A stretch of 64,000 bases of DNA, from assembly GCA_910575275.1 (NCBI GenBank), contig CAJTEE010000002.1:62001-126000 (forward strand), in the 5' to 3' direction. Positions 17,364 to 25,226 of the stretch are shown here, piece by piece. The notes beneath the pieces were generated by a model. That model saw nothing but the letters and a program-made list of their open reading frames with translations. It was not told the DNA's origin and searched no databases. Source of the DNA: Lachnospiraceae bacterium (lineage in GTDB: Bacteria > Bacillota > Clostridia > Lachnospirales > Lachnospiraceae). The position numbers and the translations under genes are program-made. Positions within the stretch are counted from its first letter, which is position 1, and the number at the start of each line of letters is the position of its first letter.

Positions 17364-18389
17364 ATGGGGAAGAAGCAGGCCGGCAGGGCGAGCGTCCTGT
17401 TTGAAGAACCGCCCTTTGTATTGTCCGCCGCCTCGGTGGTGGGAAAAAAGGAAGGGGACGGGCCGTTAGGCACGTATTTTGACAAGATTGAGATGGATTC
17501 CATGCTTGGAAAGAAGAACTGGGAGGAGGCCGAGAGCGAGCTGCAGACCAGGGCTTCCAAGCTGGCGATTGAAAAGAGCGGGCTTTCACAGGAAGAAATC
17601 CGCTATTATTTCGGAGGCGACCTTTTGGGGCAGTTGATTGCCACATCGTTTGGAAGCATGGGTCTGCAGTTTCCGATGTTCGGGATCTACGGGGCCTGCT
17701 CGACGATGGGAGAGGCCATGGGGCTTGGGGCTATGGCCGTCGAGGGCGGTTTTGCCGACAATATCGTCGCCTGCGCGTCGAGCCACTTCGCATCGGCGGA
17801 AAAACAGTTCCGGTTCCCGTTAGAGTATGGCAACCAGCGCCCCTATTCGGCAACTTGGACGGTTACGGGCTGCGGAGCTGTCGTGATCGGGGCGGGGCCT
17901 TCTGAAAAAGCACTCGCCAGAATCACGGGGATCACGACCGGCAAGATCGTGGATATGGATTTCAAGGATTCCATGAACATGGGAGCGGCGATGGCAATGG
18001 CGGCGCTGGACACGATTCTGCAGAATTTCCGTGATCTGGGTGTGGATGAGACGTATTACGACCGGATCATCACGGGGGATCTGGGCCAGGTGGGAAGGCG
18101 GCTTTTGCTCGATTATCTGTCGGGGGCCGGCCATGACATCGAGAGCCGTTATCTGGACTGCGGTATCCTGATTTTCGATGAGGAAGCGCAGGATACCCAT
18201 GCGGGTGGAAGCGGCTGCGGCTGTTCGGCCTCTGTGCTCTGCGGGTATATCCTGCCGAAGCTTGAGGAGGGCGCGTGGAAGCGTGTCCTGTTCCTTCCGA
18301 CGGGAGCGCTGCTCTCGACGGTGAGCTTTAATGAGGGACAGAGCGTCCCCGGGATCGCCCATGCGGTGATTCTGGAACATGTGGAATAG
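17364..18389 (+). CDS. spoVAD: Stage V sporulation protein AD
   Basis: A 341-aa thiolase-fold protein of the SpoVAD family (LSAASVVGKKEGDGPLGTYF; FGIYGACSTMGEAMGLGAMA; CASSHFASAEKQFR; GGSGCGCSASVLCGY). SpoVAD is the dipicolinic-acid-binding component of the spore SpoVA channel, needed for dipicolinate uptake into the forespore. Length is normal. The spoVAC gene usually found directly upstream is absent; instead there are repeats and a forespore-type promoter. spoVAE follows at 17 bp. Confidence 0.95.
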   Translation: MGKKQAGRASVLFEEPPFVLSAASVVGKKEGDGPLGTYFDKIEMDSMLGKKNWEEAESELQTRASKLAIEKSGLSQEEIRYYFGGDLLGQLIATSFGSMGLQFPMFGIYGACSTMGEAMGLGAMAVEGGFADNIVACASSHFASAEKQFRFPLEYGNQRPYSATWTVTGCGAVVIGAGPSEKALARITGITTGKIVDMDFKDSMNMGAAMAMAALDTILQNFRDLGVDETYYDRIITGDLGQVGRRLLLDYLSGAGHDIESRYLDCGILIFDEEAQDTHAGGSGCGCSASVLCGYILPKLEEGAWKRVLFLPTGALLSTVSFNEGQSVPGIAHAVILEHVE

Positions 18390-18405
18390 AAAGGCGGGAG
18401 TACGG

Positions 18406-18762
18406 ATGGAATATATCAAAGCGTTTCTTGTAGGTGGACTCCTGTGCATGCTGGTGCAGGTTTTGCTGGACCGGACAAAGCTGATGCCGGGCCGGGTCAT
18501 GGTGCTTTTGGTGGTCAGCGGCTCGTTTTTAGGCTTTTTGGGGCTCTATGAGCCCTTCGCCGAATGGGCCGGGGCCGGGGCGACAGTCCCGCTCTTGGGC
18601 TTTGGCAACACGCTGTGGAAAGGAATCTCAAAGGCCATGTCCGAGGATGGAGCGCTGGGGATCTTCAAGGGCGGATTTACGGCCAGCGCGGTCGGCATCT
18701 CGGGGGCACTGATCTTTGGGTATCTGGGATCGCTGATTTTTAAGCCGAAAATGAAAAGCTGA
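18406..18762 (+). CDS. spoVAE: Stage V sporulation protein AE
   Basis: A 118-aa integral membrane protein with about four hydrophobic segments (FLVGGLLCMLVQVLL; VMVLLVVSGSFLGFLGLY; FTASAVGISGALIFGYLGSLIF) that matches SpoVAE, a membrane part of the dipicolinate channel. ATG 18406 has a GGCGGGAG site and gives the usual N-terminus MEYIKAFLVGG; a longer reading from 18379 overlaps spoVAD and lacks a good site. A terminator hairpin follows at 18772-18810. Confidence 0.93.
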   Translation: MEYIKAFLVGGLLCMLVQVLLDRTKLMPGRVMVLLVVSGSFLGFLGLYEPFAEWAGAGATVPLLGFGNTLWKGISKAMSEDGALGIFKGGFTASAVGISGALIFGYLGSLIFKPKMKS

Positions 18763-18771
18763 AAAAGGGGG

Positions 18772-18815
18772 GAGCTGCTGCGAAATATGGATGCAGCGGC
18801 TCCTCCTTCTTTGGA
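18772..18815 (+). terminator. Terminator after spoVAE
   Basis: GGAGCTGCTGC and GCAGCGGCTCC pair with one mismatch around GAAATATGGAT, with a further pyrimidine-rich CTTCTTT tail. It lies 10-50 bp past the spoVAE stop and before the AraC gene. Confidence 0.6.
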
Positions 18816-18841
18816 AGGAAAGTCTTGAGAGGAGAGGAAGT

Positions 18842-19681
18842 ATGACAATGGACGTATGCCAGGGCTACCGTCCCGAGACGGCGGCTCCTGCTGCCGAACA
18901 TTATAGAGAATTTGAGCCGCGCCGTCCGGAGCTTAGGCCGTATATCCGGTGCTTCTGGGAGGCGGCGGACGACGAAAGCGGGGAGAAAGACGGAAAGCCA
19001 CGGCTAATTACGCCGGATACATGTGCGGATATTTTGTTTTTGATTGACCATGAGGCGGGGCGGGTAGAGGAATGGTTCTGCGGGGTCAATGACCGGCCGT
19101 TTTTTTCACGGGTTGCGGGAAGACGACAGGTCTCTTTGTTTGCCATCCGGTTTTATGCGTGGAGTGCCGTTTTATTTGCCGATGATTCCCTGCGGGGGAC
19201 GAGAAACGGCTTTTTTCAGGCCGGGCAGCATTTTTACCGGCTTTGCAGGAAGCTTTCGCCAAGGCTTCTGGCGGCACCGTCGCTGCCGAAACGGATTTGT
19301 GTGGCCGAGGAATGCCTGCTCGATCTATGTGATCCGGAGCACGGAAGTCCCATTGTGCAGAATGCCGTTTTTATGATTTTGAGAAGCCATGGGGCGTTGT
19401 CGATCGACAGTGTGGCCGGGGAATCCTTTATCAGCCGCCGTCAGCTTGAACGCCTGTTTGAGGAGCAGCTCGGACTTTCTCCGAAGCGCCTGGCGTCTTT
19501 GATCCGTTATCAGTGTCTTTGGAGGGAGATTTTGACAGCCCGGGAGTTCTGCGTGCAGGATGCCGTCTGCCGCTTTGGCTACGCGGATCAGCCTCATCTG
19601 CTGCGTGATTTTAAGCGGTTCCATTCGATGAGTATAGCGCAGGCGAGGCGGTATGCTGTTTCGGATGGGGCGTTTTTTTAG
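18842..19681 (+). CDS. AraC family transcriptional regulator
   Basis: A 279-aa protein. The N-terminal half (PELRPYIRCFWEA; LITPDTCADILF; VSLFAIRFYAWSAVLF) is the DUF6597-like sensor seen in many AraC regulators. The C-terminal 100 residues carry two helix-turn-helix units (IDSVAGESFISRRQLERLFE; VQDAVCRFGYADQPHLLRDFKR). ATG 18842 follows GAGAGGAAG. It stands alone after the spoVA terminator. Its target is unknown; the 11601-17015 cluster is nearby but not adjacent. Confidence 0.88.
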   Translation: MTMDVCQGYRPETAAPAAEHYREFEPRRPELRPYIRCFWEAADDESGEKDGKPRLITPDTCADILFLIDHEAGRVEEWFCGVNDRPFFSRVAGRRQVSLFAIRFYAWSAVLFADDSLRGTRNGFFQAGQHFYRLCRKLSPRLLAAPSLPKRICVAEECLLDLCDPEHGSPIVQNAVFMILRSHGALSIDSVAGESFISRRQLERLFEEQLGLSPKRLASLIRYQCLWREILTAREFCVQDAVCRFGYADQPHLLRDFKRFHSMSIAQARRYAVSDGAFF

Positions 19682-19949
19682 AGGATGGAGGAGAAAAAGG
19701 AGATGCACACCAGAACCGGTTTCCGGATTTGTCTCGGAGCGGATTATCACTTATTTTTTTGAGAGTCGTAGAAGAAAGTAAAGGGTAGATGGCCGGACTG
19801 AGCAGGGAAAAAAGGAACGTGTGGCACTGCTGAAGAAGCCGGGAGTGCTGTAACTGGAATGGGGAAGTATGCTGACTGGCTTGTAACAGTTCAGATAGAT
19901 CTGCGCAGGATCTGACCCAGCGAAGCGATTTTATATGGCCGTATGCGGT

Positions 19950-19976
19950 AACAGTTCGGACGTCGTCTGAACTGTT
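19950..19976. repeat. Module-B-like inverted repeat
   Basis: AACAGTTCGGACG and CGTCTGAACTGTT pair with one mismatch around a single T. Its AACAGTT/AACTGTT core is the same as in module B at 34298 and 47901. No U tract follows. Confidence 0.45.
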
Positions 19977-20018
19977 GCACTGGCTTTACGAGGACGATAA
20001 AATTAAAAAATACAAGGA

Positions 20019-20047
20019 ATGACTTTTCACGTGTTTTATGATAGAAT
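20019..20047 (+). promoter_or_regulatory. Putative sigma-A promoter of the PIN-domain gene
   Basis: ATGACT (20019-20024), a 17-bp spacer and TAGAAT (20042-20047) lie 25 bp before ATG 20072, with an AGGAGG-like site between. The -35 match is moderate. Confidence 0.45.
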
Positions 20048-20071
20048 AGAAGAAAAGACAGGAGGCATGCG

Positions 20072-20575
20072 ATGCGTAAATTGAAGGTTTATCTGGACAC
20101 CTCAGTGGTCAGCTACCTGTATCAGCCGGATACACCGGAAAAAATGAAAGATACGCTGGAATTGTGGGAGCTATTCAGACAGGGGTACTATGAGGTGTAT
20201 ATCTCTGATATCGCGCTGAATGAGATCAGCGGGTGCAGCCAGGAAAAGCTGGATATCCTCCTTGGTTATCTGAAACAGGTCCGGTACCATCTGGTTCACG
20301 CGGATGAGGATACGGTGGATCTGGCGGAGAAATTCATTGATTTTGGTATCCTGAAGAAAAAGAGCTTTGATGACTGCCAGCATATTGCAGCAGCAATCCT
20401 AGCCGGATGTGATATCATTACATCCTGGAATTTTAAACATATCGTAAATGTAAGGACAGTGCGGGGAGTCAAGATCATCACAACATTGGAAGGTTACAAG
20501 GATCTGCTGATCTATCCGCCCTCTGTGCTGCTGGAAGGAGATGATGAGGATAATGACGAAACCGATAGTCAGTGA
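20072..20575 (+). CDS. PIN-domain ribonuclease, probable toxin
   Basis: A 167-aa PIN domain. Acidic residues expected for the metal site are present: Asp9 in YLDTSVVSYL, Glu51 in LNEISG, Asp100/101 in SFDDCQHIA and Asp114, followed by TSWNF. This is the variant found in DUF-type PIN toxins of Firmicutes. It would cleave RNA when freed from its partner. The small gene downstream overlaps its end, giving a toxin-first order, the reverse of classic vapBC. The C-terminal DDEDNDETDSQ tail is acidic and may be disordered. Confidence 0.8.
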   Translation: MRKLKVYLDTSVVSYLYQPDTPEKMKDTLELWELFRQGYYEVYISDIALNEISGCSQEKLDILLGYLKQVRYHLVHADEDTVDLAEKFIDFGILKKKSFDDCQHIAAAILAGCDIITSWNFKHIVNVRTVRGVKIITTLEGYKDLLIYPPSVLLEGDDEDNDETDSQ

Positions 20576-20726
20576 GGATTTTAATCTGGAGGACATCCGT
20601 AAGATCCGGGAATATAATTCTCTGCGCCACGTCCAGATGACTCCCAGAGAGATCATAGAGGATACCCAAAAGGGGGCCGCAGTGATACTGGAGAGGCTGC
20701 GGCAGAGTGAAAAGGCAAGTGTATGA
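20553..20726 (+). CDS. Small partner of the PIN-domain protein, antitoxin-like
   Basis: A 57-aa protein (MTKPIVSEDFNLEDIRKIRE, TPREIIEDTQKGAAVILERL) whose gene overlaps the PIN gene by about 23 bases in another frame. Alternative in-frame ATGs lie at 20541 and 20544 next to GGAAGGAG, so the start is uncertain. Size, acidity and coupling fit an antitoxin. No DNA-binding motif is evident. Confidence 0.65.
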   Translation: MTKPIVSEDFNLEDIRKIREYNSLRHVQMTPREIIEDTQKGAAVILERLRQSEKASV

Positions 20727-20728
20727 TC

Positions 20729-20753
20729 GCCGGGAACCTTTTGGATTCCCGGC
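20729..20753 (+). terminator. Hairpin after the PIN pair
   Basis: GCCGGGAA and TTCCCGGC pair perfectly around a 9-nt loop 3 bp after the stop. A clear U tract is missing, so termination is only probable. Confidence 0.45.
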
Positions 20754-21235
20754 TCATTCGTGCCATTTATACATTCTGGCCTGTTTTCAATTTTCTCACC
20801 TCATCAACAGAGAGGCCAACAAATTCTACAATTTTTCCCCGGTTCCTAAAAAACACCGCTCAATCAGATAGAGTGGCAGACCTTTTTCCATCATGCTGCT
20901 GTTGAAATCCAAAGGTTTGGATTTTTACCATACACTTCTTGATTTTACAAGTGGGAGTTGACTCTCCCAAAGGAAAGCTCTCACAGGCAGGATTCGTCGA
21001 GAGGGGAGAGGGGCTGCAACGGAGTCTCCCGTTTATGTGGTGAAGCCCGTTTTTGATAAGCCGCTGCGGAACACGTATGAACCGGCGCCCTATGAGAGAG
21101 TGGTCCAGGCGAGGCAGCGCTTACATCGGAGCGTCTGATTACGTTCTTTTTTGAAAATCATCGGGAGCGGTATAAAGTGGTATATGCGGATAAAAACTTT
21201 CTCGTATAGAAAGAAGAAAGCAGACGGGAGGGAGA
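20754..21235. other. Degenerate coding remnant and non-coding DNA
   Basis: No intact gene. Between about 21020 and 21208 two adjoining frames give protein-like sequence: VYVVKPVFDKPLRNTYEPAP then YERVVQARQRL, and after a frame change LITFFFENHRERYKVVYADK before TAG at 21208. This looks like the end of a decayed gene I do not recognise. An inverted repeat overlapping the transketolase stop (about 21222-21252) may end the leftward operon. Confidence 0.35.
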
Positions 21236-22198
21236 TCAAATCCCCCCTGCCCGTTTCTTTTTCCTGACAATTAGCGCTTTCGCCTTTTCCACGATGGAAT
21301 CCACGTCCATATGGTTATCCCGGTACAAAAGCTCCGGGTCTCCGGATTCAGCGAAGCGGTCCTGTATACCGATACGCTGCATGGGAACCGGACAATTCTC
21401 CACGACCACTTCTGCAACGGCAGCTCCGAGCCCCCCCAGAATCGTGTGATCTTCAATCGTCATGATGGCTCCGGTTTCCTTTGCCGCCCGGATGACGGCT
21501 TCTTTATCAAGCGGTTTGATGGTTGCCATGTCAAGAACGCGGACGCCGATTCCCTGCTCCTTTAAAAGGGCGGCGGCATCGACCGCTTTCTTTAACAGGA
21601 TTCCGGAAACGATGATCGTCATGTCCGATCCGTGATTGACAACCAGATTTGCCTCTCCCCATTCAAAACGATAGGTCTGCGGATCATACAGGTCGGCGAC
21701 CGGATTGCGGTGCAGACGGACATAAAGCGGGCCGGTAAAATCCACAGCGGCGTGTGCCAGCGCCTTTGCGGCGATGGCATCCGCGGGCTGCACGATCGTC
21801 ATATTGGGGAAGGAGCGCATGATGGATACGTCCTCGATTGCGGCATGCGTTGCTCCGTCGCCGCCTACCTGCAGGCCCGCGTGTGTGCCGATGATCGTGA
21901 CGTTCAGATTCGGATAACAGATAAAGGTTCGTACCTGCTCACAGGCGCGCATGGAGGCGAATACGGCGAAGGTTGCGAGGAACACCTTATTGCCGCAGGC
22001 CGCAAGCCCGGCGGCTCCGCCGACCAGATTCTGCTCCGCAATCCCGAAGGAAAATTCACGTTCGGGGAAGTGAATCCCGAATTTTTCCAGCCCGCAGGTC
22101 TTGGTATCGGCGTTGCAGACGACAAAATTTTCGTTTGTTTTCGCGATTTCCAGCAGTTCATGGCCAAAAGCCATACGTGTTGCGATTGTTTTTCCCAT
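21236..22198 (-). CDS. Transketolase, C-terminal subunit
   Basis: A 320-aa protein with the pyrimidine-binding and C-terminal domains of transketolase (FSFGIAEQNLVGGAAGLA; FAVFASMRACEQVR; GGDGATHAAIEDVSIMR; VYVRLHR-like LYVRLHRNPV). The glutamate in GIAEQN activates thiamine diphosphate. It pairs with the N-terminal subunit encoded immediately upstream; the two genes share a TGATG stop/start. Split transketolases transfer two-carbon units in the pentose phosphate pathway or related sugar acid routes. The sugar substrate here is unknown. Confidence 0.93.
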   Translation of the reverse strand: MGKTIATRMAFGHELLEIAKTNENFVVCNADTKTCGLEKFGIHFPEREFSFGIAEQNLVGGAAGLAACGNKVFLATFAVFASMRACEQVRTFICYPNLNVTIIGTHAGLQVGGDGATHAAIEDVSIMRSFPNMTIVQPADAIAAKALAHAAVDFTGPLYVRLHRNPVADLYDPQTYRFEWGEANLVVNHGSDMTIIVSGILLKKAVDAAALLKEQGIGVRVLDMATIKPLDKEAVIRAAKETGAIMTIEDHTILGGLGAAVAEVVVENCPVPMQRIGIQDRFAESGDPELLYRDNHMDVDSIVEKAKALIVRKKKRAGGI

Positions 22199-23046
22199 CA
22201 GACGACTCCTCCTTCTTTGATTTCTGCTATCGCTTTCACTAACTGCTCGTCATCCGGCGCAGAACCATGCCAGGAGCAGTCATCTTCCATGAAGGAAACT
22301 CCCTTTCCCTTAACCGTGCGCATGAGAATTGCAGTCGGGTGCCGCATGGTTTTTGCGGTATGTAACGCCGTGAGCACGTCCTTCATATTGTGGCCATTGA
22401 CTTCAATGACTCTCCAGCCGAATGCGCGCCATTTGTCGGCAACCGGCTCGATCGTCATAATTTCGTTGACCCAGCCATTGATCTGTACTCCGTTACAATC
22501 GACGATCGCGACCAGATTTTTTAATTCATGATGGCCGGCAGCCATTGCGGCCTCCCAGACCATTCCTTCCTGGATCTCGCCATCTCCCAACATGACATAG
22601 GTCATATAATTCTGGTGATGGAGCTTTGCTGAAAGCTGCATTCCGACCCCGATGGAAAGCCCGTTTCCGAGAGAGCCGGCTGTCATATCGACCCCGGGCG
22701 TTTTTTTCATGTCCGGATGTCCCTGAAGGATCGAGTGGTACTGACGGAGAGTATGCAGCAGATCAGGGGAAAAATAGCCCCTGCGTGCCAGTGCCGCATA
22801 GAGAACAGGGCAGGAATGCCCCTTCGACAGAATAAAGCGGTCACGATCCTCCCAGTCCGGATTCTGCGGGTCGATCCGCATCACATGAAAGTACAATGCC
22901 GTTACCATTTCTACCGCCGACAGGGAACCGCCGGGATGTCCGGATTTTGCCGCGTGAATCATGGACAGAATGTCCTCGCGGATCTGGAGCGCCTGCGCTT
23001 CCAGGCGTTCTACATCACGTTCCGTAAAATAGTTACTGCTTACCAT
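22198..23046 (-). CDS. Transketolase, N-terminal subunit
   Basis: A 282-aa protein with the thiamine-diphosphate domain: HAAKSGHPGGSLSAVEMV, FILSKGHSCPVLYAALA and the GDG...N motif (MLGDGEIQEGMVWEAAMAAG, VDCNGVQINGW). Start ATG 23046 gives MVSSNYFTERDVER. It is the first gene of a two-gene leftward operon, divergent from a LysR gene across 200 bp, so that regulator probably controls it. Confidence 0.94.
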   Translation of the reverse strand: MVSSNYFTERDVERLEAQALQIREDILSMIHAAKSGHPGGSLSAVEMVTALYFHVMRIDPQNPDWEDRDRFILSKGHSCPVLYAALARRGYFSPDLLHTLRQYHSILQGHPDMKKTPGVDMTAGSLGNGLSIGVGMQLSAKLHHQNYMTYVMLGDGEIQEGMVWEAAMAAGHHELKNLVAIVDCNGVQINGWVNEIMTIEPVADKWRAFGWRVIEVNGHNMKDVLTALHTAKTMRHPTAILMRTVKGKGVSFMEDDCSWHGSAPDDEQLVKAIAEIKEGGVV

Positions 23047-23247
23047 AGCCGTATCCTTTCCTGCTTCAAAAAGGCATATTTTGTTTGTAATTCCATGCTA
23101 CTCTAACACCGGCAAAAAATCCAATTCTTCTTTATGACAGTTACTATCAGAAAAAATGATAAAAAGCGGGTCAAGTTCTTGACAGATGCCCGGGCACATG
23201 GGATGATAAAGGGGAACAGAAGTATGGAATTGGAGGGGAGAAATCCT

Positions 23248-24129
23248 ATGGAGCTCTACACGATGCATTATGTCCTTGCCGTGGCGGACTGCGGGAATTT
23301 CTCGCAGGCCGCACAGGTCTGCCATGTAGGGCAGCCGGCTCTTTCACAGCAGATTGCAAAGCTGGAGCGTGAGCTTGGCGTGCCGCTTTTTTACCGCAAC
23401 TCGCACGGCACCCGCTTGACGGAGGCCGGTCAGATTTTCGCCCTGCGGGCAAGAGAGATTCTGCATAAGGCGGAGGCGCTCGAATCGGAGATGGCTGCCT
23501 TCGCGGGAATCCGGCGAGGCAGTTTGACGCTGGGAATTATTGCCAGCTTGAATTGTATTGACTTTGGCGGCCTGCTTTCCGCATTCTGCTCCGGATATCC
23601 GGGCGTTTCCGTCAACATTGTCCAGAACGGTACGCATGAATTGATCAATCTCCTTGTGGAACGGAAAATTGACCTTGCCTTCATGAACCGCCCGGTGACG
23701 GCCCTTCCGCAAAGCCTTGCGTTTCATAAGCTGGGCGAGGATTTCTATTCCCTTGCGGTGCCGGATCCCCATCCGCTTGCCGGACGGAAAGCCGTCAGTT
23801 TAAAGGAGCTCACGGATGAATCGTTTATCTTTCACTCCAGTGCACAGGTGGCCTCGGAGCTCTGCCTGCATGCCTGCCAGAGGGCCGGGTTTGAGCCGAA
23901 TATTGTTTGCCGCTCGGCTGAGCCGACTACGAGTCTTTATATGGTGCAGGGAGGCCTCGGTGTGGCGTTTCTTCCCACGGAGGAATTTCGCACACACAAG
24001 GTGGAGGGAGTGCTTGAAATCCGGCTTGAGGAGCCGATTATAAAGGAAGTGGGGATTGCATGGCGCCGTGACGCAGCTTCGCCGCTTTTGGACGCCGCGG
24101 TAGAATTTGCGCAGAGGTGGACCGCATAG
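23248..24129 (+). CDS. LysR family regulator, CynR/OxyR-like
   Basis: A 293-aa LysR protein: helix-turn-helix NFSQAAQVCHVGQPALSQQI near residues 17-36, then the effector domain (GSLTLGIIASLNCIDFGGLL). ATG 23248 follows GGAGGGG at 8 nt; upstream in-frame ATGs at 23134 and 23224 have weaker sites. It is divergent from the split transketolase operon and likely its regulator. Inducer unknown. Confidence 0.9.
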   Translation: MELYTMHYVLAVADCGNFSQAAQVCHVGQPALSQQIAKLERELGVPLFYRNSHGTRLTEAGQIFALRAREILHKAEALESEMAAFAGIRRGSLTLGIIASLNCIDFGGLLSAFCSGYPGVSVNIVQNGTHELINLLVERKIDLAFMNRPVTALPQSLAFHKLGEDFYSLAVPDPHPLAGRKAVSLKELTDESFIFHSSAQVASELCLHACQRAGFEPNIVCRSAEPTTSLYMVQGGLGVAFLPTEEFRTHKVEGVLEIRLEEPIIKEVGIAWRRDAASPLLDAAVEFAQRWTA

Positions 24130-24161
24130 CGGTGAGACGGATTCGGCTGTATAGGAAACCT

Positions 24162-24208
24162 GCTGCCGCCCGGTTCCGGAAGGCTGTCAATCAGAATAGG
24201 GCGGCAGC
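24162..24208. repeat. Perfect 10-bp stem between convergent genes
   Basis: GCTGCCGCCC (24162-24171) and GGGCGGCAGC (24199-24208) are exact complements between the ends of the LysR gene and the ATC hydrolase. The right side is followed by seven A, so it lacks a U tract on the plus strand; on the minus strand the following tract is weak. Terminator function uncertain. Confidence 0.4.
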
Positions 24209-24222
24209 AAAAAAATCAACAA

Positions 24223-25098
24223 TTATTCTTCGTAAATATATTCCTTTACAAGCGCTTTCACCCTTTCATTGGGATACGCATCCCAAAGAGTGTCTTTTGA
24301 AAAGCTTGTGCTTAAAGACATGTTTTTTTCAAGAAATTCCTCGTTGCAGGCTGCGCCTACGGCTTCTGCACGTTTGGCCATAAAGGAATCAAGTTCTTTT
24401 CGTATATTTTTCATACCTTCAATCAAAGCGTTTTCTCCGTGTTCTCCAAGCGTGCCGAGCACGGCGTCCGCAATGAAGTAAATAATCAGGACAGAGAGGC
24501 GGTTGAAGCCGGCTTTATGTGTGCCGAGATCATAATGGAAATCCATGGGCCGTCGGTAGCCGGGATCAAATTCCTCGAAGGCTTCTTTTTGCTCGTCCGG
24601 GCTCATGTTGCCTGGACGCAGATAAACGGAAAAGCAGCAGTAGTTGTCCCCATCCTCCGTGAGCGTTTTGGCCAGGTTTGTCTGGGAATGCGGAGCATAG
24701 GCGCTAAAGCAGGCGTGATGAAATTCCTCGCAGTAGATCCGGCCAAGCTTTTTGTTTCCGTCCTCGATCCACTTTCCGGCGATCGGACAGACTAAGGTAT
24801 AGGAAAGCCGTTCCTGTGGATTCAGGGCGAGCTTTTCCCGTTTAAAGCGAGGATCGCCCGGGAGATCAAAGTATGTAAAGAGGTTTTCCAGATTCAGTTT
24901 CATGCCAAGTGCGCGGTGGCGCTTCTGCATGACAGAGCCGCGCTCAATTCCGTAATTGCGGATCCCCTGCCGCAGGGCGCATTCGCCTTCCACGCCGGTC
25001 ATTTCCACAATGGCTTTTGCTATGCACGCATAAATAATACTCCAGCAGTCCTGAAGATTGCCGATTTGAATTTCTTCTATTTTCGTAAATTTACTCAT
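24223..25098 (-). CDS. L-2-amino-thiazoline-4-carboxylic acid hydrolase family protein
   Basis: A 291-aa protein matching the ATC hydrolase family by its layout (GIRNYGIERGSVMQKRHRALG; CPIAGKWIEDGNKKLGRIYCEEFHHACFSAY; GDNYCCFSVYLRPG; MDFHYDLGTHKAGFNRLSVL). The founding enzyme opens the thiazoline ring on the way to L-cysteine; most Clostridia members are untested. It is the third gene of a leftward set behind a sodium symporter and a 36-aa membrane peptide, suggesting uptake and ring opening of a small carboxylate. Substrate is inferred, not shown. Confidence 0.82.
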   Translation of the reverse strand: MSKFTKIEEIQIGNLQDCWSIIYACIAKAIVEMTGVEGECALRQGIRNYGIERGSVMQKRHRALGMKLNLENLFTYFDLPGDPRFKREKLALNPQERLSYTLVCPIAGKWIEDGNKKLGRIYCEEFHHACFSAYAPHSQTNLAKTLTEDGDNYCCFSVYLRPGNMSPDEQKEAFEEFDPGYRRPMDFHYDLGTHKAGFNRLSVLIIYFIADAVLGTLGEHGENALIEGMKNIRKELDSFMAKRAEAVGAACNEEFLEKNMSLSTSFSKDTLWDAYPNERVKALVKEYIYEE

Positions 25099-25100
25099 GG

Positions 25101-25211
25101 TTATTTCTCCTCATTATTTTTGTTGCGGAATTTCTCACCAAAGAAAATCCAGATCATCCAGAACATGAAGCCTGCCAGCATGAGAATATGTGCATAAATA
25201 ATCGCGTTCAT
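25101..25211 (-). CDS. Symporter-associated 36-aa membrane microprotein
   Basis: A 36-codon gene, reading MNAIIYAHILMLAGFMFWMI then WIFFGEKFRNKNNEEK. One transmembrane helix is followed by a charged tail, the pattern of small accessory proteins encoded next to SSS-family symporters. Strong ribosome site (GAGGAGG) before ATG 25211. It lies 15 bp after the symporter and 2 bp before the hydrolase gene, so all three are one transcript. It probably stabilises or tunes the symporter (family knowledge). Confidence 0.8.
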   Translation of the reverse strand: MNAIIYAHILMLAGFMFWMIWIFFGEKFRNKNNEEK

Positions 25212-25226
25212 ATCATTCCTCCTCGT

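Larger units (their letters stand above)
19682..20071. other. Intergenic stretch, no gene seen
   Basis: No supported coding sequence. It holds a repeated phrase GTAACAGTTC (near 19884 and 19948) and a module-B-like inverted repeat at 19950-19976, then an AT-rich tract with a plausible promoter for the PIN gene at 20019-20047. Confidence 0.4.

Noticed and set aside
20754-20900. Reverse-strand EFVGLSVDEVRKLK-like phrase resembling the end of a transposase/Rpn-type protein
   Set aside because: Too short and interrupted by stops; could be chance.
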